NCBI GenBank assembly: GCA_015057605.1
Contig: SVDX01000001.1
Coordinates: 62,001 to 126,000, forward strand
DNA length: 64,000 nt
Reading direction: 5' to 3'
Origin: Lachnospira sp.
GTDB taxonomy: Bacteria > Bacillota > Clostridia > Lachnospirales > Lachnospiraceae
A program made the translations under genes and the position numbers. The notes below the pieces were generated by a model. It was not told where the DNA came from and searched no databases. It saw only the letters and a program-made list of their open reading frames with translations. Below are positions 15,164 to 23,584 of the stretch, one piece after another; the stretch's first letter is position 1, and each line of letters opens with the position of its first letter.

Positions 15164-17251
15164 ATGAAAGATAAAATCATAGAATTTGAACAGCAAATGC
15201 TTGATTTGCGTAAGCAACTAAATGAGCTTTTAGCAGATAAAAATGTGCAATCGGATGAAGCGCTAAAGGATAAGGTACATTTCTTCAAAACAGAGCTTAT
15301 GCATTTGAACAGACAGTACGAATTGCTTGCAAAGCAGGTGGATAAGTCAGCGTCACAAATGGTACAACAGCCAGCACAACAGCCAGCACCACAGCCGGTA
15401 CAGCAGGTGGCACAACAGCCAGTACCACAGCCTGTTATAAGACCACAAGCAGCACCAGTAGCAAAGAAAACGGAAAAGAGTATAGAAAATACGGTCGGAG
15501 CCTCAATTATGGGTATTTTGGCATCAGGACTTATATTCATAAGTATTATACTGTTTGCAACATTAGCATTACCATATATGAGTAATCCGGTAAAAATGCT
15601 TATATGCTACATTATAAGCTTTGTACTTATTGGAATATCATTGTTTTGGCTACGCAAAAAGCCGGATAACAAATTTTTCTTATCGCTTGCAGCCTGTGGT
15701 ATGGGGGCACTTTATATAAGTTTTTTACTTACCAATATATATTTTGATTATATAGGTGATTTGGTTTTATTTGTGCTTATAGCCTTGTGGGTAGGAGCTA
15801 TGGCGTATTTATCAAAGGCAAAGAGCCAGCTATTTGCTATAATAGGACATCTTGGAATATTAGTTGCGGTAATATTTGGCGTTATACTTTGCTCAATACA
15901 AGAAGCGTATGGTAAGTTTATAATGCTTACAATCTTCTTTGTGATAGCATATTTAACTCTATACATAACTCATTTTAATAGAAAAATTAATAAAAACATT
16001 GCAACAAATATATTTGCAACTATTAACCTTTTAGTTCTATTTATCGGCAGCAGTGCTGTAACTGAAAATGGAGAATATTCACCATATTATCTATTGTTCT
16101 TCGCAATAATTATAGCCTTTATGGCGTTGATAATGCTTGGCGACTGGTCAGAATCTTTCATAAGCTATGGTGTATTTTTGACAGGATACGCATTTATATT
16201 CATATTAGGAATTATAAGATATATGGATGGAGCAGAGCCTGCTGGCTTATGTATATACGCACTTTCTATGATAGTACTATTGCTGGTAGAATTCAAAAAG
16301 AAACGTGATATGGGTGGACAGATATTTGCGCAAATATTTATGCTTAATTTTGCATTTATTGCCATGATAGTTTGTCACGACATAATTCAATACATATATG
16401 TTCCATTGTTCGTGCTTCCACTTCTTGTGATAGGTGTGTTTAGAAAAAATGTAATTCTAAAGTATACGGCATTAGCTTCAGCATTTTTGTATCTGATTTG
16501 GGACATTGAGCTTTTAGAGCATTTTACGGTTGCATTTGTAGTGCTTGTTGTAATGTATGCACTGTGCTATTTAAAGAAAGAGGGCACGGCCTACAAGGTG
16601 CTTATGCATTTATTTAGTGTGTGCTTTATTATAGCTATGGGCGATAAAATTACAAATGAATTGGCTATAGATGATGAGATGGCAAGCATTATTGTATATA
16701 TTGTTTTGGCTGCATTTAACTTTGGAATGCTTGCACTTGCAAGATACAAAAAGGAAAATGATGTTGTATATAACGTAGTTAATGTATTTTTAATGATTGT
16801 CGGCTTAGATATGTTTACATATATGGACGCAGTCTACAATGTGCTTTTAATCCCTACAGTACTTGCAGTATTCTGTGTTAATTCAAAAAATATACTTGAT
16901 AAGCACAAAATGTTTTCAGGTATGTATGTGGGCTTTAAATTTACCCTACTGTTAATGTTTATTATGGGTTCATTTGATACAATTAATTATGTAGTAAGTA
17001 TTGTACTCATAATTATGGCTATAGCCTGCATAATTCTTGGATTTATAAAAAAATACAAGGCGCTTAGAGTATATGGCCTTGTACTTGTTATGATAAGTAT
17101 ATTTAAATTAATCATGGTTGATATTCAATATGAAAATACCTTAGGAAATGCATTAAGCTTCTTTGTATCCGGTATACTTTGCTTTGTTATCAGTCTTATA
17201 TACAATTACATTGGACGAAAGCTTGATGTTAACCAATCCTCATCAACATAA
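15164..17251 (+). CDS. large polytopic membrane protein, DUF2339-like
   Basis: The protein of about 695 residues begins with a coiled coil (residues 1-60, heptads such as IEFEQQMLDLRKQLNEL). A Gln-Pro-rich low-complexity linker follows (70-105, repeats of QPAPQPVQQ type), then about 20 hydrophobic segments to the C-terminus. This arrangement of coiled coil, linker and many helices is that of the DUF2339 family, whose role is unknown. AAGGGA places the start at 15164 instead of 15146. Its end overlaps the convergent gene by 46 bp. I infer an envelope function only from topology. Confidence 0.78.
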   Translation: MKDKIIEFEQQMLDLRKQLNELLADKNVQSDEALKDKVHFFKTELMHLNRQYELLAKQVDKSASQMVQQPAQQPAPQPVQQVAQQPVPQPVIRPQAAPVAKKTEKSIENTVGASIMGILASGLIFISIILFATLALPYMSNPVKMLICYIISFVLIGISLFWLRKKPDNKFFLSLAACGMGALYISFLLTNIYFDYIGDLVLFVLIALWVGAMAYLSKAKSQLFAIIGHLGILVAVIFGVILCSIQEAYGKFIMLTIFFVIAYLTLYITHFNRKINKNIATNIFATINLLVLFIGSSAVTENGEYSPYYLLFFAIIIAFMALIMLGDWSESFISYGVFLTGYAFIFILGIIRYMDGAEPAGLCIYALSMIVLLLVEFKKKRDMGGQIFAQIFMLNFAFIAMIVCHDIIQYIYVPLFVLPLLVIGVFRKNVILKYTALASAFLYLIWDIELLEHFTVAFVVLVVMYALCYLKKEGTAYKVLMHLFSVCFIIAMGDKITNELAIDDEMASIIVYIVLAAFNFGMLALARYKKENDVVYNVVNVFLMIVGLDMFTYMDAVYNVLLIPTVLAVFCVNSKNILDKHKMFSGMYVGFKFTLLLMFIMGSFDTINYVVSIVLIIMAIACIILGFIKKYKALRVYGLVLVMISIFKLIMVDIQYENTLGNALSFFVSGILCFVISLIYNYIGRKLDVNQSSST

Positions 17252-17967
17252 TAGTTAGTATAGTTATTACTATTTACGATAACCTTGATTTTAGAACCAA
17301 TCGAAGTGAATTCGTGTGGGTTAAACCATACGGGTTCACTTTTAAATTGGTATGAATTTGCTGTCTTTTCATCAAAATAAATGCACTCAATTATGTAAGG
17401 ATGAGTCATATTGTGAGTAATACTGTAATCACATTCTATATCGACTACTTCTGCAAATACAACCTCGCCGATATGAATAAGCTCTTCCTTGGGATAAAAA
17501 TTATCTACAACTCTTTCGTTAGTCTCTAATTCAGGGTGTGCTTCCTCATCATGCTGAATCTGTATAACAAATACAGCTACAAGCGAAACGAATATAATTA
17601 GCCCTGGTAAAAATGTAATCGTGCTTGCACGGCGTATATTTTTAGGATTATCAGGATCGCAATAAATGGTTATGTGACTACCTTCACCACCTTTTATTGG
17701 AAAATCATTGTCTAATTTAATGTCATTGTAACGATGTCCGTTAAAGCTGTAGTCTACATAGCCAATTTTAAAGGTTGCATCATCAATAGTTATAATCTCA
17801 ATTTTGCTTATTACTGCATCAACCTTTTCGGAAGTAAACATAAAAGAAAGTGAATTTAACAGCCATATTGTACACGCGATAATGACAAGCGAGGCAATCT
17901 CCATTCGTTTTTTGTTTTTCTCGTTCATATGATCAAATTTCTTTATGTTCATAATATTAATTCCCAT
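17206..17967 (-). CDS. membrane protein with two DUF3592-like segments
   Basis: The product (about 250 residues) has a first membrane helix near residues 25-45, an extracellular beta-rich part (VDYSFNGHRYNDIKLD, ITIYCDPDNPKNI), a second helix (118-138) and a C-terminal part with a similar strand pattern. The phrase YCDPDNPKNI is characteristic of DUF3592 proteins. The start is uncertain among ATGs at 17967, 17952 and 17928; the second has a weak GGGAA upstream. It overlaps the end of the DUF2339-like gene tail to tail. Function unknown. Confidence 0.72.
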   Translation of the reverse strand: MGINIMNIKKFDHMNEKNKKRMEIASLVIIACTIWLLNSLSFMFTSEKVDAVISKIEIITIDDATFKIGYVDYSFNGHRYNDIKLDNDFPIKGGEGSHITIYCDPDNPKNIRRASTITFLPGLIIFVSLVAVFVIQIQHDEEAHPELETNERVVDNFYPKEELIHIGEVVFAEVVDIECDYSITHNMTHPYIIECIYFDEKTANSYQFKSEPVWFNPHEFTSIGSKIKVIVNSNNYTNYYVDEDWLTSSFRPM

Positions 17968-18030
17968 TTTCCAAATCTATACATAATAATACATATATAC
18001 ATAAAAAAATACAATAATAAAATACGAATA

Positions 18031-18060
18031 TTGACAAAAAGAAAGGCTATGAATTATCAT
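18031..18060 (+). promoter_or_regulatory. promoter of the hybrid sensor kinase
   Basis: TTGACA (18031-18036), 18-bp spacer, TATCAT (18055-18060). Confidence 0.55.
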
Positions 18061-18101
18061 ATAGAATGTAAAAAATAAGTCATATAGAAAAGAGGTAATG
18101 T

Positions 18102-20813
18102 ATGAAAAAATTAATAGGGGCAGCGCTTGCAGTATTATTCACATTTATTATTTTTACAAGCGTATGTAAAGCAGAAGAGGGAAAAACTTATAAGGTAGCA
18201 ATAATGTGCTGCGACGACTTTAATGTATCGGGCTCTGATAATATATTTGAAGAGTATATGAGTGAGTATCTTTTGAGACTATCAACACAGATGGGGGCAA
18301 ATTTTGAATATGATTTTATTAAGCCTACAACATCACACCAGGCACTTGAAAAATACGATATATATGTTGGTATAAGTGCTAATACGGCAAATAAAATTAA
18401 TTGCGAGATTTCAGGTCTTCCAGTATTTACAGATTATCTTGAATTATGGACACTTGCAGAGACTAATACATATGCTTATAACGATTTCGACAAATTTAAG
18501 GGGATGAAGGTTGGTTATGTACCTGAAATTCAGGATCATATAAAGACAAGAGAAATATTAGAAGCTAAAGAACTTGATATAGAATTTGTGGAAATTGAAG
18601 CTGAACACTATGAAGATTATTATAAAAATTTTAAGAATAAAGGTTTAGATGCAATAATAGGAGTAGCTACACGTAGTAAAAGTGATTTTTCAGTAATAGC
18701 ACGTTTAGAAAGACAAACATTATATCTTGGAACCACAGATGCAGACATAAAAAAAGAAGTTGACGAAGGTATGCAAAATATTGAGTTTTTGTATCCTGTA
18801 TTTCGTTTTGGCTTTTTGAAAAAATATTATGGCGATAGTGTATCAATCAGCCAGCTTTTTACCGAATCTGAAAAAGAATATATAAACAAACATCCAAATC
18901 TTAATGTATACATACACCCTAACAGTGGATATTTATCAATAAAAAAAGGTGATGAATACGTTGGAATAGAAATTGATCTTTTAAGAGAAATAGTTAAGAT
19001 AGCAGGCTTTAAGTTAAATATAATTGATAAAATAACAGAAGATAATTTGAGCGAAATAGATATATTTTCATCTCTTGCAAATGCGGAAAAGTTAGATTAC
19101 GGATACTATACTACTGAGGATTATTTACAGGTAAGTAACTACATAGTAATAAATAAGAATACAACACTTGATAAAGTTAAAACAGTAGCCTTAGTAGACG
19201 GTGATGCATATATGAAAAAATATGCATCGAAGATGGAGAGAGTTGAAAACATTCATTACTACGAAAATATTGAAAAATGCCTTGAAGCAGTGCTTAAAGG
19301 TGAGGCAGATGCAACATTTTCTAATGGTTATATTTTGCAGTATTATTTACAATATGCAAAATATAAGAATCTTGAATTAAGTATAATTGAAAAGCAGACA
19401 GAGCTTGAGTTTTATATTAATACTGACAGAACAGAGACCTTAAAAAATATAATTAACAAATGTATTGCACAAGTAGGTACTGAAAGGATTCAGGATATAG
19501 TAATCTATAACACAACAAGTATTGATATAGAAAAAACACCATGGGAAAAATTTAAGGAAAATAAGTTTTTAGTTGGGCTTACAATAATCACAATTGTTGT
19601 AATAATAATTATATTTATAGTTGCATTTTATAGCAGAAAGGTCCTTAGCAATAACTTAAAGCGAGCACAGTTTGCAACTAAGGCAAAATCAGATTTCTTG
19701 TCAAGAATGAGCCATGACATAAGAACTCCGTTAAATGCGATAATTGGATTTAATGAAATCGCAAGAGAGGAAAATGATAATCCTCAGGTAGAGGCAAATC
19801 TTGAAAAAATCAGTACCTCAAGTAAGTATCTTTTAGGCTTAATCAATGATATACTTGATATGTCAAAGATTGAAAGTGGTAAATTAGAGTTAAATGCAGT
19901 AAGTACTAACAGTCTTGACTTTTTAAATGATATAGCATCGGTATTTTATGAGCTTGCAAGAATAAAGGGAATACGTCTTATAACTGATTTTTCAGACTTA
20001 AAGACAGTATGGGTAGAGATGGACTCTCTAAGAGCAAGACAGGTATATGCAAATCTTTTGAATAATGCAATAAAGTTTTCAGAGGCGGGTACGATTATCA
20101 ATTGGACAATAACAGATACTATATTAGATGATTATAGAACAGAGAGAGTTGTTGTAATTGAAGACCAAGGACGTGGTATGAGTCAAAAATTTATGAAAAC
20201 AATGTTTGATCCTTTTGAACAGGAAGAGGATGAAGAGATTCCAAATGACGAAAGTGGTACAGGTCTTGGCCTTTCGATAGTAAGAAACATCCTTGACCTA
20301 ACTGGCTCAAAAATTGATGTACAAAGTGAGATAGGAAAAGGAACTAAATTTACAATAACAATTATTAGAAAACATGGTACACCAATAGTCCAGGAAAATA
20401 AGGAGAATGAAGAGAAGGAAAACCTTTGTGAGGGCAAACGCTTATTGTTATTTGAGGACCATCCACTTAATCGTCAGATTATGTCTAAGATATTAGAAAA
20501 GAAGAATATAATCGTAGAAGAAGCGACTAATGGTAAGGAAGGCGTAGATATGTTTATTGCAGCTAATGAAGGCTACTATGATGTAATATTTATGGATATA
20601 TCAATGCCAATTATGAATGGATACGAGGCAACAAAAGCAATTCGAAGTTTAGAGAGAGAAGATGCTAAAAATGTACCTATCATAGCAATAACCGCAAATG
20701 CATTTACTGATGATGTGGAAAAATGCATTGAATGTGGTATGAATCATCATATTTCAAAGCCAATAGATGTTAATAGAGTATATGCAGTGTTAGAAGAAGT
20801 TTTAAGAAAGTAG
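18102..20813 (+). CDS. hybrid sensor histidine kinase with periplasmic-binding-protein-like sensors
   Basis: A signal peptide (1-24) is followed by two extracellular SBP_bac_3-like modules (about 28-240 and 255-470; second starts EYINKHPNLNVYIHPNSGY), as in EvgS/BvgS-type kinases. A membrane helix follows at 485-508, then HisKA with His538 (FLSRMSHDIRTPLNAIIGF), HATPase (GTGLGLSIVRN) and a receiver domain with Asp832 (DVIFMDISMPIMNG). There is no C-terminal HPt, so an external phosphotransfer partner or no DNA-binding output is implied. copA begins 7 bp downstream, which hints at co-expression. The ligand is unknown. Confidence 0.93.
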   Translation: MKKLIGAALAVLFTFIIFTSVCKAEEGKTYKVAIMCCDDFNVSGSDNIFEEYMSEYLLRLSTQMGANFEYDFIKPTTSHQALEKYDIYVGISANTANKINCEISGLPVFTDYLELWTLAETNTYAYNDFDKFKGMKVGYVPEIQDHIKTREILEAKELDIEFVEIEAEHYEDYYKNFKNKGLDAIIGVATRSKSDFSVIARLERQTLYLGTTDADIKKEVDEGMQNIEFLYPVFRFGFLKKYYGDSVSISQLFTESEKEYINKHPNLNVYIHPNSGYLSIKKGDEYVGIEIDLLREIVKIAGFKLNIIDKITEDNLSEIDIFSSLANAEKLDYGYYTTEDYLQVSNYIVINKNTTLDKVKTVALVDGDAYMKKYASKMERVENIHYYENIEKCLEAVLKGEADATFSNGYILQYYLQYAKYKNLELSIIEKQTELEFYINTDRTETLKNIINKCIAQVGTERIQDIVIYNTTSIDIEKTPWEKFKENKFLVGLTIITIVVIIIIFIVAFYSRKVLSNNLKRAQFATKAKSDFLSRMSHDIRTPLNAIIGFNEIAREENDNPQVEANLEKISTSSKYLLGLINDILDMSKIESGKLELNAVSTNSLDFLNDIASVFYELARIKGIRLITDFSDLKTVWVEMDSLRARQVYANLLNNAIKFSEAGTIINWTITDTILDDYRTERVVVIEDQGRGMSQKFMKTMFDPFEQEEDEEIPNDESGTGLGLSIVRNILDLTGSKIDVQSEIGKGTKFTITIIRKHGTPIVQENKENEEKENLCEGKRLLLFEDHPLNRQIMSKILEKKNIIVEEATNGKEGVDMFIAANEGYYDVIFMDISMPIMNGYEATKAIRSLEREDAKNVPIIAITANAFTDDVEKCIECGMNHHISKPIDVNRVYAVLEEVLRK

Positions 20814-20820
20814 TGAGATA

Positions 20821-23004
20821 ATGAGAGAATATACAGTTACAGGCATGCATTGCGCGGCCTGCAGTGCACGAGTTGAGAAAACGGTAGCAGCGCTTCAAGG
20901 CGTTGATATGGTGTCGGTATCATTACTTACAAACAGTATGGTAATTGAAGGCAATGTAGCTTATGAAGAGTTGGAAAAAGCCATAAAGGAAGCCGGTTTT
21001 TTAATAGAGCCTAAAAAGGCAATAGGAGAAGAGGAAGCAATCCTTATAAAAAGTCTTAAAATAAGATTGATAGCCTCCATTGTCCTTATGATTCCTCTTA
21101 TGATAATAGCTATGGGATTTGCCATGCACGAAAAGAACGTTAACACATTTATTATATATATAGCTGTAGAAATGCTGCTTGCATTGGCAGTTATGATAAT
21201 CAATAAACAGTTCTTTATATCCGGAGTTAAGGGTGTGATAAAAAAAGCCCCAAATATGGATACGCTTGTAGCATTAGGTTCATTTGCATCCTTTGTATAT
21301 AGCGCTATTTCATTTGCTGGATTAGTTATAAGCAGGGATTTATCGAAATATATGCATGGCTTTTATTTTGAATCGGCGGCAATGATACTTACACTTATCA
21401 CGGTTGGTAAGCTGTTAGAAGCCTATTCAAAGGGAAAAACAACAAATGCCCTAAAGGCGCTTTTAAATCTTGCACCGGCAAGAGCAAATGTAATTCGTGA
21501 TGACAAAGAGATAAATCTTCTTGTTGAAAATATGACTTTAGAGGATATATTTGTTGTAAAACCAGGCGAAGCTATACCTGCAGACGGTGTTATTATTGAA
21601 GGAAGCAGTGCTGTAAATGAAGCAAGTCTTACCGGTGAAAGTATACCTGTTGATAAGGAGGTATCTGATGAGGTTTCTGCTGGAACTCTTAATCAGTCAG
21701 GCTTTATAAAATGCAAGGTGACACGTTTAGGAAGTGACACAACACTTTCTAAGATAATTAAAGCCGTAAGTGATGCGGCTGCAACAAAAGCCCCAATTGC
21801 AAAGGTGGCAGATAAGGTAGCCGGTATATTTGTTCCTGTTGTAATATTAATAGCCATTATAACAACCATCGTATGGATGCTTATAACAGAGGATTTTGGG
21901 CATGCACTTATGAGAGGTATATCTGTTCTTGTAATAAGCTGTCCTTGTTCATTAGGACTTGCAACACCGGTTGCCATTATGGTAGGAAATGGTATTGCGG
22001 CTAAAAACGGTATTTTATTTAAGACGGCAGCAGCGCTTGAACTTACAGGTGGTATAGGTGTTGTGGCACTTGATAAAACAGGTACATTAACACATGGTGA
22101 GCCGATAGTAACTAATATTATTCCTTATGGAATATCAAATAAAGAGCTTTTAGAACTTGCTTATGCGCTTGAGGTTAAGAGTGAGCATCCGCTTGCAAAA
22201 GCAATAAACAAGCTGGCAATCAGCGAAAATGTTAAAGTGCTTGAAACAAAAGATTTTGAAGCAATATCAGGAAATGGCTTGCGTGCAAAATTAAATGACA
22301 GTGAAATATTTGCAGGTAATTTAAAATTTGTTTCAGACAAGCTTCAAATAAGCAAGGAGGCTATGAAAAAGGCTGATGAATTTGCAAATGAAGGAAAGAC
22401 ACCGCTTTACTTTGCAAAGGACAATGTACTTGTTGGAATTATTGCAGTTGCAGACAGCTTAAAGGAAGACAGTATAGAAACGGTAGCAGCGCTTAAGGCA
22501 GATAATATTAAGGTGGTAATGATTACCGGCGATAATGAGAAAACTGCGAAAGCAATAGCAGAAGAAGTAAAGGTAGATGAAGTTATTGCGGGCGTACTTC
22601 CAAGTGGCAAGGCAGATAAGATAGAGAGCTTATCAAAATATGGAAAGGTAGCTATGGTGGGTGATGGTATAAATGATGCCATAGCACTTACGAACGCTGA
22701 TATAGGCATTGCAATAGGCGCAGGAACAGACGTTGCAATTGATGCAGCAGATGTAGTACTTATCAAAAATAGATTAAGAGACGTGCATACAGCAATAAGA
22801 ATTAGTAAGCGTGTAAAGAAAACTATACATCAGAATTTATTCTGGGCATTTATATACAACATAATTGGAATTCCATTGGCAGCAGGCGTATTTGTTCCAA
22901 TACTTGGCTGGGAGCTAAATCCAATGTTTGGAGCGGCGGCAATGAGCCTGTCAAGCTTTTGCGTTATTAGCAATGCGTTAAGACTTAACTTTTTCAAATA
23001 CTAA
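20821..23004 (+). CDS. copA: copper-exporting P1B-type ATPase
   Basis: The 727-residue pump has one N-terminal HMA domain with GMHCAACSARVE (Cys11, Cys14) and eight predicted helices. It has the ion-binding CPC (374-376, ISCPCSLGLATP), phosphorylated Asp418 in DKTGTLTHG and the hinge GDGINDAIAL. The helix 7-8 signatures FIYNIIGIPLAAG and MSLSSFCVISNALRL assign it to the Cu(I) subgroup. It expels Cu(I) from the cytosol. It lies 7 bp after the hybrid kinase and 13 bp before thiT; no CsoR/CopY regulator is adjacent. Confidence 0.95.
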   Translation: MREYTVTGMHCAACSARVEKTVAALQGVDMVSVSLLTNSMVIEGNVAYEELEKAIKEAGFLIEPKKAIGEEEAILIKSLKIRLIASIVLMIPLMIIAMGFAMHEKNVNTFIIYIAVEMLLALAVMIINKQFFISGVKGVIKKAPNMDTLVALGSFASFVYSAISFAGLVISRDLSKYMHGFYFESAAMILTLITVGKLLEAYSKGKTTNALKALLNLAPARANVIRDDKEINLLVENMTLEDIFVVKPGEAIPADGVIIEGSSAVNEASLTGESIPVDKEVSDEVSAGTLNQSGFIKCKVTRLGSDTTLSKIIKAVSDAAATKAPIAKVADKVAGIFVPVVILIAIITTIVWMLITEDFGHALMRGISVLVISCPCSLGLATPVAIMVGNGIAAKNGILFKTAAALELTGGIGVVALDKTGTLTHGEPIVTNIIPYGISNKELLELAYALEVKSEHPLAKAINKLAISENVKVLETKDFEAISGNGLRAKLNDSEIFAGNLKFVSDKLQISKEAMKKADEFANEGKTPLYFAKDNVLVGIIAVADSLKEDSIETVAALKADNIKVVMITGDNEKTAKAIAEEVKVDEVIAGVLPSGKADKIESLSKYGKVAMVGDGINDAIALTNADIGIAIGAGTDVAIDAADVVLIKNRLRDVHTAIRISKRVKKTIHQNLFWAFIYNIIGIPLAAGVFVPILGWELNPMFGAAAMSLSSFCVISNALRLNFFKY

Positions 23005-23017
23005 ACAGGAGATAGAG

Positions 23018-23575
23018 ATGATAGACACAAGAAGAATAAAATATATTACATTTGCAGCTGTTTCAGTGGCATTAGCCTTTGCAACATCAATGATAAAAAT
23101 TATCGATATGCCTATGGGTGGCAGCGTCACACTTTTCAGTATGATGTTTATTTGCCTTGTGGGCTACTGCTGTGATTTAAAAACATCGCTTATGGCAGGA
23201 GTTGCCTATGGAATGCTACAGCTTCTTTTAGACCCTTACATTGTGTCTATACCACAAATGCTTATAGATTATATATTTGCATTTGGTGCATTAGGTATTA
23301 GTGGTTTATTTAAAGGTAAATCTTACGGTCTTTATATGGGATATGCGGTGGCGGTGCTTGCCAGATTGTTTTTTTCTGTACTATCTGGCATTGTATTCTT
23401 TGCGCAGTATGTACCTGATGGCATGAATCCATTTATTTATTCACTTATGTATAATGGTGCATATATTGGATTAGAGGCAATACTTACCATCATACTAATG
23501 TGCGTAAAACCAGTTAGAAAAATAATTTATTTTGCGAGAACTATAAATGATTTATACATTCCGAAAGAGATGTAG
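23018..23575 (+). CDS. thiT: thiamine ECF transporter S component
   Basis: The 185-residue protein has six hydrophobic helices and family landmarks: MPMGGSVTLFSMMFI after helix 1, GMLQLLLDPYIVSIPQMLIDY in the middle (positions 65-85) and a short polar C-terminus. ThiT binds thiamine and docks with the shared EcfAAT energising module, which is not encoded here. AGGAGA precedes the ATG. It shares a transcription unit with copA upstream and the GTPase downstream; no TPP riboswitch is seen in the 13-bp gap, so its usual control is missing or lies upstream. Confidence 0.88.
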   Translation: MIDTRRIKYITFAAVSVALAFATSMIKIIDMPMGGSVTLFSMMFICLVGYCCDLKTSLMAGVAYGMLQLLLDPYIVSIPQMLIDYIFAFGALGISGLFKGKSYGLYMGYAVAVLARLFFSVLSGIVFFAQYVPDGMNPFIYSLMYNGAYIGLEAILTIILMCVKPVRKIIYFARTINDLYIPKEM

Positions 23576-23584
23576 AGGTGAAAA

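Noticed and set aside
15049..15540. Cys/Gly-rich reading frame on the minus strand
   Set aside because: It is the complement of the Gln/Pro repeat region of the DUF2339-like gene; the Cys and Gly richness is an artefact of that repeat.
23018..23575. TPP riboswitch in front of thiT
   Set aside because: The gap to copA is 13 bp and holds only a ribosome binding site.
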